A stretch of 64,000 nucleotides of DNA from Selenomonas sputigena (GCF_026015965.1 NZ_CP110383.1:1119501-1183500), one strand, 5' to 3'. Positions 36,803 through 46,737 are shown, numbered from the stretch's first letter. Notes: generated by a model from the letters alone, not told the origin. Numbers and translations are program-made.

Positions 36803-38341
36803 TCACTTATAAGCGGGAAGATCCGGCTCAATCGCCGTCGCCGCTTTGTAGTCACTCTCAGACTCCGCCGTCTTACCCGACAAACGATACAGATAACCGC
36901 GGCGATAATAGAATTTGGCATTGCCCGGCTCCAACCGAAGCGCCGCCGTATAGTCGTCGATGGCCTTCGCCTTCTCGCCCATATTCTCCAATACACCTGC
37001 GCGATTACCAAAGAACGCGGCATTCTTCGGCTCGAGATCGATTGCTGCATCAAGGTCAGCGAGCGCTCCATGAACATCATTGAGCTGGATCTTTTCAATC
37101 GCACGCAAGTTGAGAAGATCCGCATTCTTTGGCTCGATCGCCAGCGCCCTCTCAATGTCGAGAAGCGCCTCTTCGTTCCGATCCATCAAACGATAAGAAA
37201 TCGAGCGCTCGATGTAGATGGGAAGTACATCCGACGTATGCTCCAATGCATGCGTATAATCGGCAATGGCTTCATTGAGCTGACCGAGCGCACGATAACT
37301 TCCCGCACGATTGAAATAAATGAGCGATGCCTGATCGGCGGGCACGCCTTCCAAAAGATGCGTGAAATCTGCAATTGCCTCTTCGTGCTTGCCCAAACGC
37401 TCGAGGCAAACACCACGCCGGCTCAAGGCTGGAACATTTTCCTTTTCGAGCGTCAATGCCGCCGTATAATCGTCCACGGCAGAAGCAAGATCCTGCTTCT
37501 GTTCCTTCGCCAAGCCGCGCTCAATATAGGCGCGCAGTTTGAGAACGTCATCGGCTTTTTCGAGCACATGCGTATAGCCATCTATGGCATCATCGAAGCG
37601 CCCCAGACGATAGAGCAAGGAAGCGCGATACATCTGCGCCCCCATATCGTCCGGTTGTAAGGCAACGGCTCGATCCATGTGCGCGAACGCCGTGCCACTG
37701 TCATTTTGAGCAAGCGCAGTCAATCCCATCTCGAATTCAATAAGCGCATTCCGAGGATCGAAGGACTGCGCCGTAAGAAAATCTTTCTGCGCATCCCCAT
37801 AGCGCTTCATATCGCGCAAGACGATGCCGCGATTGACGAAAGCCGTCGGATTTTCTCCATTGATTGCAATCGCCCTGCTGAATTCTCTGTAGGCAGCATC
37901 GAGATCGCGCTTTTGGTAGCTGTCAATGCCGCTCTGAATTGCGGCGAAGTCCGGCGACTGTCCGGCAACTTCCCCCTGCCTTTTCGGAAGTTCCTGCGCC
38001 ATCTTGCCCGCATCCGACTTCGGCAGCGTCTGCGCCGGCTTTGCTGCATCGCGCGAAGCAGCAGCATTAGATGCAGGCTTTTGCTCACGGTGTTCCTCAC
38101 GCACGGATTCTTGCTCTTGCTCATGCGTTTTCTTCGGCTGCGTTTCCTGCACCTGCTTCTGTTCTTCCGTCTGCTCCGCTTTCGGCTTCTGCGGTTCGAC
38201 AGGCGCGGCCGGCGTGAACGTCCCCAGGGTACGCGCGAGCGCATCGTCCACTGCAGAAGCCGCAGCCGGCAAACAGCCGCACCAAGCGGCAGAACCCGCA
38301 AGAATAGCAGCCAAAGCTGCCGTCTTCATCCCTTTTTTCAC
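36803..38341 (-). CDS. Exported TPR-repeat protein
   Basis: 512 residues. An N-terminal signal peptide (MKKGMKTAALAAILAGSAAW, then cleavage likely after PAAASA, about residue 29) is followed by a low-complexity Q/E/K-rich linker (about 50-125) and then about ten tetratricopeptide repeats to the end, for example NPTAFVNRGIVLRDMKRYGD. It probably acts as a periplasmic or envelope scaffold; no enzyme domain is seen. The GTG at 38341 follows GAGGTGA; an ATG four codons in is the alternative. It lies 18 bases after the DUF445 gene, so it is likely in that operon. Confidence 0.85.
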   Translation of the reverse strand: MKKGMKTAALAAILAGSAAWCGCLPAAASAVDDALARTLGTFTPAAPVEPQKPKAEQTEEQKQVQETQPKKTHEQEQESVREEHREQKPASNAAASRDAAKPAQTLPKSDAGKMAQELPKRQGEVAGQSPDFAAIQSGIDSYQKRDLDAAYREFSRAIAINGENPTAFVNRGIVLRDMKRYGDAQKDFLTAQSFDPRNALIEFEMGLTALAQNDSGTAFAHMDRAVALQPDDMGAQMYRASLLYRLGRFDDAIDGYTHVLEKADDVLKLRAYIERGLAKEQKQDLASAVDDYTAALTLEKENVPALSRRGVCLERLGKHEEAIADFTHLLEGVPADQASLIYFNRAGSYRALGQLNEAIADYTHALEHTSDVLPIYIERSISYRLMDRNEEALLDIERALAIEPKNADLLNLRAIEKIQLNDVHGALADLDAAIDLEPKNAAFFGNRAGVLENMGEKAKAIDDYTAALRLEPGNAKFYYRRGYLYRLSGKTAESESDYKAATAIEPDLPAYK

Positions 38342-38359
38342 GAAATCACCTCATTATAT

Positions 38360-39655
38360 TCAATGGACAAGCTGCAACAAAACGAAGATGACAAGCCCCA
38401 GACCCGCGCCAACGATGGATCCATTCATGCGAATCCACAGGAGATCAGGCTCCACCTTGTCGTAGACGAGATGGTTGAGCTGCTCGTCCGTCAGACGCGC
38501 GAGCACGTCGCGCACGATGACGGCGACGAGATCCTGCGCGGCGAGCGCCGAACGCGCCGCGAGATCGTAGAGCAGCCGGTCGATCGCACGCTGCATCTTC
38601 TCATCCCTGCCGACGAGCGCAAGCGCACGCCGCAGCTCTTCGACGAGGACGGCAGAAAATTTCTCGCGTAAGAGCGGCAATACTGTGTCGAATCTATGCC
38701 TGCCCCGCGCCAAGAAGAAATGCTTCTGCACAAACGCCAAACTTCGCTCGATCGCTTCTTCAAGCGGCAGCCCTCTGAGCATGGCGTCGCGCAGCTCCAG
38801 CGAGAAGGAACGAAACTCCTCGTCGGCACAAAGCTCCTCCGCCTTCTCATAGCATACTGCAAGAAATTCCCTCTGCAGCGCTGAATCCTTTTCGGCCAAT
38901 TCCGTCAGTACGGTCAAGGCCTGATGACGCACGAGGTGAGCGAGATCGGCGAAGTTCACGACGTCCGCGATCTGCCCGATGCCGAGCAGGAACTTGTCCC
39001 AAGTGCTCCTGGCATTTTCCTTCGCATAGTTGAAGAGCAGATCCTCGACCTTTCGGGAAAACTCCGGGGCAGCAGCCTTCTCAGCGAGAAACTGCGCCGC
39101 CCGCGCGACGAGCACATGGTCGCGCTCGTCGTCGCGCATCCAGCGTCCGATCAAAGAAAAAATCTCTTCGGGACGCGACCGCTTCAGTTCGCTGCGCATC
39201 TCGTCCGCAAAGGCATTCGCCTGCTTCTCGCGATCGATGTGCATGGCGAAACTGCGCACATAGTGCAGGAACTGCGCGACGAGCTTTTCCTGCACATCCT
39301 CTCGCCGAAGAAACTCAAGCAAGCGAGCGACGAGGTCGATGTGCTGCAAGGCTTGGAAAATCTTGCGGCGTGAAAAGAACTCCTTCTGCACGAGCGTGAC
39401 CGACGCTTCGATGAAGGACTCGCGGCGGCGCGGCAAAAGCGCCGTATGCCATGGGAAGCCCAACGGCTTCTTGAAGAGCGCCGTCACGGCGAACCAATCG
39501 GCAATGCCGCCGACGAGCGCAGCGTCGGCACAGGCGAGAAAGCCGCGCGCCAGGAGACTCTTCGGATATGCGATGACCAACGCGAGCGCCAAGAAGAATA
39601 CGACAGCGGCAAAGAGCAGCGTCTTGTCCGCCTTGTTCCAAGAACGCCAAAACAT
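38360..39655 (-). CDS. DUF445 membrane protein (second copy)
   Basis: 431 residues. The N-terminal part has two hydrophobic segments and the family signature LVGGIADWFAVTALFKKPLG. A long helical middle follows (about 70-390), and the protein ends with a hydrophobic segment, MNGSIVGAGLGLVIFVLLQL. This is the topology of DUF445 (YheB-like) proteins, whose function is unknown. Its ATG overlaps the stop of the preceding DUF445 gene (TGATG). Confidence 0.88.
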   Translation of the reverse strand: MFWRSWNKADKTLLFAAVVFFLALALVIAYPKSLLARGFLACADAALVGGIADWFAVTALFKKPLGFPWHTALLPRRRESFIEASVTLVQKEFFSRRKIFQALQHIDLVARLLEFLRREDVQEKLVAQFLHYVRSFAMHIDREKQANAFADEMRSELKRSRPEEIFSLIGRWMRDDERDHVLVARAAQFLAEKAAAPEFSRKVEDLLFNYAKENARSTWDKFLLGIGQIADVVNFADLAHLVRHQALTVLTELAEKDSALQREFLAVCYEKAEELCADEEFRSFSLELRDAMLRGLPLEEAIERSLAFVQKHFFLARGRHRFDTVLPLLREKFSAVLVEELRRALALVGRDEKMQRAIDRLLYDLAARSALAAQDLVAVIVRDVLARLTDEQLNHLVYDKVEPDLLWIRMNGSIVGAGLGLVIFVLLQLVH

Positions 39656-40896
39656 CAGCCCACCGCCTTTTCCACAAAGTATGCGATGAGGAAAAGCGCC
39701 ATGCCCGCCATCGCTCCAACGACGGAACCATTGATGCGAATCATCTGCAGATCGTCATCGACGCGGCTCTCCACGAAGGCGATGAGCTCGTCATCGGAGA
39801 AATCCTCCAGCCGCGCCTTGACCATCTGCGTGATAAAGGCGTGATGATCGTTCAGCTCCGCTTCAAGAAGATTCTTGAACATGGCGTCCGCACGCCTCTG
39901 CAGACTCTTCCTCTTGATGAACTCGTCAATCTTGCCGTCTACAAGAAGAAAGAAGGGGTCGCGCCAAAAGGGCGTCTCCCCCTTGGCGTTGCGCTCCAGC
40001 CAAAGGGCGAACTGTTCCGACAGATCGATCCGTTCGAAGGACGTTTCCTTCCACTTTGCAATCGCCTGTTTCAGCGAATCGTTTTTGCCGAGGGAATGCA
40101 GCAGTGAACGGAATTCTGCTGCAAGGCGCTCATACGCCTCGCCCTCGCCCTTGAGCATGGAGCTGATATAGGCGTCCATGTGCCTCACAGCGATTTCCCG
40201 CAAGCGCTCATCACTCAAATCCATCGCCTGAATGACCGTCGCTCGAAGCGACGCCTGTCTTTCATACCGCTCGCGCAGCTCGCGAATGTTTTCCAGCAGC
40301 ACCTCCTGCATCTTCGCGTCGTGCAGCGTTCGGCGCACGGCGCGAAGTGCCACATGCAGGATACGTGCGCTATTCGTCTCTTCGGCAAGCATGTCGAAGA
40401 ACCGCAGCAGGAATTTTTCCAAAGGAAAACTCTTAAAGCTCTCACGAATCGCCGGCCAGATGCGCTCGGCTACATGCGCCGCATCCATCGTCTCAGCCGC
40501 ACGCAAAAGCACGGCGAAGGAGATGTCTTTGATCCGCTCGCGCCCGCCGCGCTCTTCAAGATAGGCGACGAACATCTGCGCCATGTCGATCTTCCTCGCT
40601 ACAGCCATGATGTTCGCCGCACTCAGAAGATCGTTGGCAGCATAGTCGACGAGCGCCTGCATGATGCGCGTGCGATTCCGGCGCAGGATGTCCGTACGGT
40701 AGGATATGCCCAAGGGCTTTCGGAAGATCGCCGTGACGGCGAACCAGTCGGCAAGTCCGCCGACTGTCGATGCGAGGAAAGCCGCCTCCAGAAGATCCCA
40801 GAAGAACCCGCTGCCGACCATAGGCAGGACGGCGAGCGTGCCGATGACGCTGACAGAAAGCGCGAGCGTCGCCTTATACTTTTTCTGCAAGACCAT
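39655..40896 (-). CDS. DUF445 membrane protein (first copy)
   Basis: 413 residues with the same layout as its downstream neighbour: VGGLADWFAVTAIFRKPLG near the N-terminus, a long helical middle, and INGSVVGAMAGMALFLIAYF at the end. The shared end motifs with a divergent middle indicate an old tandem duplication. The ATG at 40896 has GGTGA upstream; a GTG three codons earlier is possible. Function unknown. It is 17 bases after the dehydratase-activase gene. Confidence 0.88.
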   Translation of the reverse strand: MVLQKKYKATLALSVSVIGTLAVLPMVGSGFFWDLLEAAFLASTVGGLADWFAVTAIFRKPLGISYRTDILRRNRTRIMQALVDYAANDLLSAANIMAVARKIDMAQMFVAYLEERGGRERIKDISFAVLLRAAETMDAAHVAERIWPAIRESFKSFPLEKFLLRFFDMLAEETNSARILHVALRAVRRTLHDAKMQEVLLENIRELRERYERQASLRATVIQAMDLSDERLREIAVRHMDAYISSMLKGEGEAYERLAAEFRSLLHSLGKNDSLKQAIAKWKETSFERIDLSEQFALWLERNAKGETPFWRDPFFLLVDGKIDEFIKRKSLQRRADAMFKNLLEAELNDHHAFITQMVKARLEDFSDDELIAFVESRVDDDLQMIRINGSVVGAMAGMALFLIAYFVEKAVG

Positions 40897-40913
40897 ATCG
40901 TTCACCGAAACCG

Positions 40914-43900
40914 TCAGCGCCGCTCAGCGTCGTTCGCCGGAACAGAGACGCGATGCGGATTCCGCTCCTTGGCGACGGCCAGCATCAACTTGATGCGGTT
41001 GAGCTGATTGACCTCTGAAGAGCCGGGATCGCAGTCAATCGCCACGATGTTCGCCCCTTTGTAATCACTTCGGAGACTGTGGATGACGCCCTTGCCCGTG
41101 ATGTGGTTCGGCAGGCAGCCGAAGGGCTGCAGGCAGACGACATTCGGCACGCCCTCATGGATGAGCTTGACCATCTCGCCCGTGAGGAACCAGCCCTCGC
41201 CCGCCATATTGCCGAGCGACACATGCTTCTTCGCGAGACGTGCCGTTTCACCAATCTTGTACGGCGGCGTGAAGCGACGGCTCTTCTTCAGCGCCTTTCT
41301 CATAGGGCGGCGGAAGAACTCGACGAGGCTGATGAACATCTGCGCAAACAGCTTGTCCTTGAGCCTGCCTGCAAAAAGCTCGCGCTCGACGATGGAATCA
41401 TACGCCATGTAGAGGAAGAAGTCCGCAAAGTCCGGCATGACGACCTCGGCGCCCTCCTCAATCAAGACCTCCTCGATGTGGTTGTTCGCCACGGGGTGAT
41501 ACTTGACGAGAATCTCACCGACAATGCCGACTTTCGGCTTCCAGATCCCCTCGACGAGCGGCAGAGCATCAAACTCCTGCACCATGCGCCTGACCGTGTC
41601 TGCATACTTGAAATAGCTTCCATCCATAAGCTCGGCAAGGCAATTTTCATGCCACTTTTCATACAGCCGTTCCGCCGTTCCCCGCTCCTTCTCATACGGC
41701 AGGGTCGCATTTCTCAGCTTTTGCAGCAGGTCGCCGTAAAGGAATGCCTTGATCGCATCGACGAAGCAGCTTCGGTCGAGAGAGAACGCATCCGTTTCGA
41801 GTCCCCAGCACGCGAATACAGGTACCTGCGGATAGCCCGCATACTTCAGAGCCTGGCGCATCAGTGCCATATAGTTCGTCGCACGGCACGGTCCGCACGT
41901 CTGAAACAGCAGGATCGACGTGCGATCGGGATCGTACTCGCCCGATTTCAGCGCGGCGAGCAGCTGACCGATGACGACGATGGCGGGATAGCACATATCG
42001 TTGTTCACATAGCGCAGCCCGAGATCGATCGCTGCCTTGTCCGGCAGAGCCGGCACGACAACCTTATAGCCATGCTTTTCGAGCACGGGACGCACGAGGC
42101 TGAAATGAATCGGCGCAAGCTGCGGCGCGAGAATCGTATGCGTGCGGCGGCACTCCTCCGTGAAGCGCGGACGCTCCTCGGCGGCCGTTGGCTGAAACGG
42201 CGTCTTCCTGCGGCGTGCGAGAGCCGCGATCAAAGAGCGCAGGCGTATGCGAGCCGCACCGAGGTTGCTGACCTCGTCGAGCTTGATCATCGTGTAGATA
42301 TGATGATGGCTTTCGAGAATCGACTTGACCTGCCCCGTCGTCACAGCATCGAGTCCGCAGCCGAAGGAACTGAGCTGGATGAGCGTCAAGTTTTCATGCT
42401 CGGCGACGAAATGCGCCGCGTGGTAAAGGCGTGCGTGATAGCTCCATTGATTGACGATGTTGAGTCCCGCACCCTTGACCGGCAGATGATAGACGGCATC
42501 CTCCGACAGGATGGCAAGACCGTAGGAAGCGATCATGTCGGATATGCCATGATGAATCTCAGGGTCGATGTGGTACGGCCTGCCGACGAGCATGACGGCG
42601 GGCTGCTTCGTGCGCTCGATCTCGCGCAGAATGCTCACGCCGTAATCGCGCACGTCCTGCTTGTAGTTCTCAAGTTCCGCGTAGGCAGCGAGTGCCGCCT
42701 CCTTGATCTCGCCCTTAGAAAGACCTTCGGAAGCGCCGAGTTCCTCAAAAAGACGCTCAACCATGCGCTTCTTGTCGTCAAGCGGCAAAAAAGGCTGCAG
42801 AAACTCGATGTTCTTTTCGCGCAGCACGTCCATATTGGCACGGATATTCTCTGCATAGGACGCAACGACCGGGCAGTTGTAGTGATTGTCGCCCGGATGC
42901 TGCTCGTCGATGACATTGAAAGGGATGCACGGATAAAAAATCTTTCGGACGCCCTTTTCCACGAGATCCATGATATGTCCATGCACGAGCTTCGCCGGAT
43001 AGCAGAGGGAATCCGACGGCACCGTCGCCATGCCCTTGTAGTAGAGCGCCGCCGACGACTTGTCCGACAGCACGACCTCGTAGCCAAGCTGCGTGAAGAA
43101 GGTGAACCAGAAAGGATAGTCCTCGTACATGTTGAGTCCGCGCGGCAATCCAATTGCACCGCGCGGCGCGGCGGCGCCCGTCAGCGGCTTGTAGTAGGCG
43201 AAGAGGCGCTTGTACTTGTAATCGTAGATATTCGCCGTCTCCCGATTCTCGCGCTTCGCCTTGCCAATACCACGCTCACAGCGGTTGCCCGTGAAGTACT
43301 TGCCGCCGTCGCTGAACTTCTGCATGGTGATCAGACATTGATTGCCGCAATGCCTGCAACGGTACGAACTCGTCGATACAGAAAAGTCTTCCAGCGCATC
43401 GGCAGCGAGTATCGAAGAGTGCTCAAGCCCCTCCTCCTGTGCAAGAATAGCCGCGCCATACGCGCCCATGAGGCCCGATATATCGGGGCGCACGACATCG
43501 CGCTCGATGAGCTTTTCCATCGAGCGCAGGACAGCATCGTTGTAGAACGTGCCGCCCTGCACAACGATATGCTCACCAAGTTCCTTGACATCCTTGAGCT
43601 GCATGACCTTAAAGAGCGCATTCTTGATGACGGAAAAAGCGATGCCTGCCGATATGTCGCTGACCGCCGCGCCGTCTTTCTGCGCCTGCTTGACCTTGGA
43701 ATTCATGAAGACCGTGCAGCGCGTTCCGAGATCGACGGGCGCTTTCGACTCCATCGCCATGGCAGCGAACTCCCCCGCCGTCATGTTAAGTCCCTGCGCA
43801 AAATTCTCGATGAAGGAGCCGCATCCCGCCGAACAGGCCTCGTTGAGCGTGATGTTGCCGATGCTGCCGTCCTTGACGAAGAAGCATTTCATGTCCTGCC

Positions 43901-45167
43901 CGCCAATGTCCATGACGAACGTGACCTCGGGGCAGAACTCCTGTGCCGCACGCAGATGGGCGAACGTCTCGACCTCGCCCGCATCCGCGTGAATCGCCGC
44001 CTTGACGATCGCTTCACCATACCCCGTCGTAAGTGCGCCCGCGATGTACGTTCTTTCGTTCATCGCGGCGTAAAGCCCCTTCAGTTCACGAATGACCGTA
44101 TGAAGCGGCGACCCTTGGTTGCTACCGTACGACGTGTAGAGAAGTTCACGCTTCGTACCGATCGCCGCGAGCTTCGTCGTCGTCGATCCGGCATCGATGC
44201 CAATGTAGATCGGGCCTTCATACGCGGCGAGATCGCCGCGCCGCACCTTTGCACGATCATGGCGCTTCTTGAACGCCGCATAGTCCGCTGCATTGGAAAA
44301 GAGCGTGAAGTCCGCCTGCCGCGTCTCCTTCGCCGCCACGTCTCGCGCCTTCTCCATGCTCTCTTCCAGACGCGCCATATCGACGACCTCGGTCTCCTCC
44401 GAGAGTGCCGCACCGAGCGCGACGAAAAAATTTCCGTCGGGCGCATCGACGACGTTCTCGGGTGTAAGCTGCAGCGTCTCGATGAAACGTTGCCTGAGCG
44501 CAGGAAGGAAGTGAAGCGGCCCGCCAAGAAACGCGACCTTGCCCGCAATCGGGCGACCTTGCGCGAGATTGCTGATCGTCTGATTGACGACAGCCTGAAA
44601 AACGGAAAGGGCAATATCCGCCTTTTCCGCACCGTCATTCATCAGAGCCTGGATGTCTGTCTTGGCAAAGACGCCGCAGCGAGAAGCAATCGTATAGATC
44701 TGCTTCCCCTTCTCCGCGAGTGCATTGAGTCCTGCCGCATCCGTCGAAAGAAGCGACGCCATGTGATCGATGAAAGAACCCGTGCCGCCCGCACAGACGC
44801 CATTCATGCGCTGTTCAGGTGCATCGCCGAAGTACGTCACCTTGGCGTCCTCGCCGCCAAGCTCAACGACGGTATCCGTCTCGGGAATCAGCGACCTTAC
44901 AGCTGAAGCGCACGCGATGACCTCCTGCACGAAAGGCAGCCCGATGTGCTGTGCGACGCCCATGCCCGCCGAACCGGTCAATGCAAAAGAAAACTTCTCA
45001 CCGCCGACGATCTTCTTGAGGCTTGCCAGATTCTCGCAGAGGGAAGCGCCGATCTCGGAAAAATGGCGTGCGTAGTTTTTGTACACGATCTTCTTCTCAT
45101 GATCGAGGACGACGAGCTTGATCGTCGTCGAGCCGATGTCAATCCCCACATCAAATATAGAATTCAT
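40914..45167 (-). CDS. Large acyl-CoA dehydratase activase-related protein
   Basis: 1417 residues. Two BadF/BadG/BcrA-type ATPase domains in tandem (DVGIDIGSTTIKLVVLD near the start, YIGIDAGSTTTKLAAIG near residue 316) each carry a conserved cysteine for an inter-subunit [4Fe-4S] cluster (ASRCGVFAKTD, GTRCTVFMNSK). They are followed by a DUF2229 region (IGLPRGLNMYEDYPFWF) and an HgdB-like C-terminal domain (QTCGPCRATNYMALMRQAL). Proteins of this type are related to activators of 2-hydroxyacyl-CoA dehydratases, which use ATP to push a low-potential electron. The actual substrate is unknown and no dehydratase subunit genes are nearby. Length is normal for this fused family. Confidence 0.85.
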   Translation of the reverse strand: MNSIFDVGIDIGSTTIKLVVLDHEKKIVYKNYARHFSEIGASLCENLASLKKIVGGEKFSFALTGSAGMGVAQHIGLPFVQEVIACASAVRSLIPETDTVVELGGEDAKVTYFGDAPEQRMNGVCAGGTGSFIDHMASLLSTDAAGLNALAEKGKQIYTIASRCGVFAKTDIQALMNDGAEKADIALSVFQAVVNQTISNLAQGRPIAGKVAFLGGPLHFLPALRQRFIETLQLTPENVVDAPDGNFFVALGAALSEETEVVDMARLEESMEKARDVAAKETRQADFTLFSNAADYAAFKKRHDRAKVRRGDLAAYEGPIYIGIDAGSTTTKLAAIGTKRELLYTSYGSNQGSPLHTVIRELKGLYAAMNERTYIAGALTTGYGEAIVKAAIHADAGEVETFAHLRAAQEFCPEVTFVMDIGGQDMKCFFVKDGSIGNITLNEACSAGCGSFIENFAQGLNMTAGEFAAMAMESKAPVDLGTRCTVFMNSKVKQAQKDGAAVSDISAGIAFSVIKNALFKVMQLKDVKELGEHIVVQGGTFYNDAVLRSMEKLIERDVVRPDISGLMGAYGAAILAQEEGLEHSSILAADALEDFSVSTSSYRCRHCGNQCLITMQKFSDGGKYFTGNRCERGIGKAKRENRETANIYDYKYKRLFAYYKPLTGAAAPRGAIGLPRGLNMYEDYPFWFTFFTQLGYEVVLSDKSSAALYYKGMATVPSDSLCYPAKLVHGHIMDLVEKGVRKIFYPCIPFNVIDEQHPGDNHYNCPVVASYAENIRANMDVLREKNIEFLQPFLPLDDKKRMVERLFEELGASEGLSKGEIKEAALAAYAELENYKQDVRDYGVSILREIERTKQPAVMLVGRPYHIDPEIHHGISDMIASYGLAILSEDAVYHLPVKGAGLNIVNQWSYHARLYHAAHFVAEHENLTLIQLSSFGCGLDAVTTGQVKSILESHHHIYTMIKLDEVSNLGAARIRLRSLIAALARRRKTPFQPTAAEERPRFTEECRRTHTILAPQLAPIHFSLVRPVLEKHGYKVVVPALPDKAAIDLGLRYVNNDMCYPAIVVIGQLLAALKSGEYDPDRTSILLFQTCGPCRATNYMALMRQALKYAGYPQVPVFACWGLETDAFSLDRSCFVDAIKAFLYGDLLQKLRNATLPYEKERGTAERLYEKWHENCLAELMDGSYFKYADTVRRMVQEFDALPLVEGIWKPKVGIVGEILVKYHPVANNHIEEVLIEEGAEVVMPDFADFFLYMAYDSIVERELFAGRLKDKLFAQMFISLVEFFRRPMRKALKKSRRFTPPYKIGETARLAKKHVSLGNMAGEGWFLTGEMVKLIHEGVPNVVCLQPFGCLPNHITGKGVIHSLRSDYKGANIVAIDCDPGSSEVNQLNRIKLMLAVAKERNPHRVSVPANDAERR

Positions 45168-45531
45168 GAACTCACCGCCTAAAATCTAGGATAGTATATG
45201 CTGAAAATATCTGACAGAAAAACCTGCCGTAACGTATGATTCAGTCTCAAACTTATTCTTGTATTTTAACGCTTTTTCTCTCTGGATTCAAGGATAATTG
45301 TTTCCCAAAAACGCCAAAAACGTACTTAAACAGTTGACGAAAGCTCTTCTCTGGAGTAAGCTAAAAGAATAATCGTTGTTCGTATTTGTCTTAAGGAAAG
45401 CTGGTGAGGAAATGGACGGAGATCACCCTAGTTGCACGACAAATAAAAAGAAAACGCTCGGAAGCCTCCTTTTTCTCAAAGCATCCTGCATTTGACTTTG
45501 GGGAGCTTCCGCGAAAGGAGACTCCCTGTCT
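45168..45531. promoter_or_regulatory. Divergent intergenic region with a structured corA leader
   Basis: A 364-base gap between divergent genes. On the plus strand TTGACG (45334-45339) with a weak TAAGCT (45357-45362) could start the corA transcript. The leader holds GGTGA/TCACC and a hairpin CGGAAGC (45459-45465) / GCTTCCG (45505-45511). CTCCTTT (45466-45472) is also complementary to the corA ribosome site AAAGGAG (45514-45520), so two exclusive folds are possible. On the minus strand TATACT lies before the activase gene with no clear -35. It does not clearly match the known M-box consensus. Confidence 0.4.
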
Positions 45532-46485
45532 ATGCTCAAAATCTTCAAGTCCCTTGAAAGCGGTCCCCTGCAGACTCTGACGCTCAAGACGCTCGAAAAG
45601 GGCGCATGGATCAACATCATCGACCCCACGCCCTACGAACTCAAGGTTGTCAGTAACCTCACAGAAGTCGAGCCGGACTTTCTGCGTTCCGCGCTCGACG
45701 ACGAAGAGCGTTCCCATACGGACGTCGAGGACAACTCCGTCATGGTCCTGACCAATGTCCCTGTCATGCGCGGCCAGGACAGCTACGATACGCTGCCGCT
45801 CGCCATCATTCTGACGGCGGACTACTTCATCACGGTCTGCTTGGAGGACACGCCGGTTCTTTCAGAGTTCAATGAGAACACGGCGAAGCTCTTCCGCACA
45901 TTCAAGAAGACGCGCTTCCTTTTTCAAATCCTCTACAAGTCGGCGACCTTCTACTTACGCTATCTCAGGCAGATCAACAAACACTCGGACGAAATCGAGC
46001 TGAACCTGCGCCGTTCGATGGAAAACAGCGACATCCTGCGCCTTCTCGAACTACAGAAAGGCTTGACCTATTTCAGCGCGGCGCTGCGCTCCAACGGCGC
46101 CGTTCTCGATAAGCTTCTGCGTTTGCGCTCCAACCAATCTCTGACACCCATCATCAAAATCTACGAAGAGGACGAAGACCTTTTGGAAGATGTCATCATC
46201 GAGAACAAGCAGGCACGCGAGATGGTCGAACTTTATAACAAGATCCTCGCGCGCATGTCGGATACTTTCTCTTCCATCATCTCGAACAATCAGAACCTCG
46301 TGATGAAATTCCTCGCTGCCATGACGATCATCCTCGCGATTCCGACGGTCATATCGAGCTTCTTCGGCATGAACGTCCCCGTCCCGCTGGCAGACGACTC
46401 GACGGCATTCCTCTCCATCGCCATCCTCGCCGCCGTCATCGCCGGAGCGTCATCGTATGTCCTATGGCGCAAGAATATGTTTTGA
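45532..46485 (+). CDS. corA: CorA-family divalent metal transporter
   Basis: Mg2+/Co2+ channel-type transporter. The 317-residue protein has a soluble N-terminal funnel, long helices (about 125-255), and two C-terminal membrane segments, with the signature GMN in SSFFGMNVPVPL between them and a short WRKNMF tail. AAAGGAG is 11 bases before the ATG, a long gap. Ion specificity cannot be read from sequence. The structured leader suggests post-transcriptional control (inference). Confidence 0.92.
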   Translation: MLKIFKSLESGPLQTLTLKTLEKGAWINIIDPTPYELKVVSNLTEVEPDFLRSALDDEERSHTDVEDNSVMVLTNVPVMRGQDSYDTLPLAIILTADYFITVCLEDTPVLSEFNENTAKLFRTFKKTRFLFQILYKSATFYLRYLRQINKHSDEIELNLRRSMENSDILRLLELQKGLTYFSAALRSNGAVLDKLLRLRSNQSLTPIIKIYEEDEDLLEDVIIENKQAREMVELYNKILARMSDTFSSIISNNQNLVMKFLAAMTIILAIPTVISSFFGMNVPVPLADDSTAFLSIAILAAVIAGASSYVLWRKNMF

Positions 46486-46506
46486 AGCTACGAATCGGAG
46501 GCAAGT

Positions 46507-46737
46507 ATGGCATCCCTCATTGAATCCGAGCTAAAGAGCGGCCTCATCTTCGGTGATGCAGAAAACGCCGAATACGTCTACATGCCCGCGAGCGAGATCG
46601 GCGTCAAAGATCCTGTCTGCGTCTACGAAATGGGTGATATGCGGGACGATGTAGACATCAAAGAAGCACTGCGGCTCATAAGAATCCGCAGCCTGCGCCC
46701 GAGCACACATCCAAGGCTCGGAAAAAGCTCGTGCTAG
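46507..46737 (+). CDS. Small protein of unknown function
   Basis: 76 residues starting MASLIESELKSGLIFGDAEN, acidic in the middle (MGDMRDDVDIKEAL) and basic towards the end. GGAGG is 5 bases before the ATG, 21 bases after corA, so it is probably translated from the corA transcript. I recognise no family. Its stop overlaps the possible GTG start of the MATE gene. Confidence 0.6.
   Translation: MASLIESELKSGLIFGDAENAEYVYMPASEIGVKDPVCVYEMGDMRDDVDIKEALRLIRIRSLRPSTHPRLGKSSC

Noticed and set aside
41079-44906. A 1275-codon open frame on the plus strand opposite the dehydratase-activase gene
   Set aside because: It is exactly antisense to a gene with clear domains, has no recognisable domain and is arginine/leucine/histidine-rich, as expected from the codon bias of the real frame.
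45380-45531. M-box (ykoK) magnesium riboswitch before corA
   Set aside because: GGTGAGG occurs, but the following conserved M-box segments are not recognisable; listed only as an unclassified structured leader.
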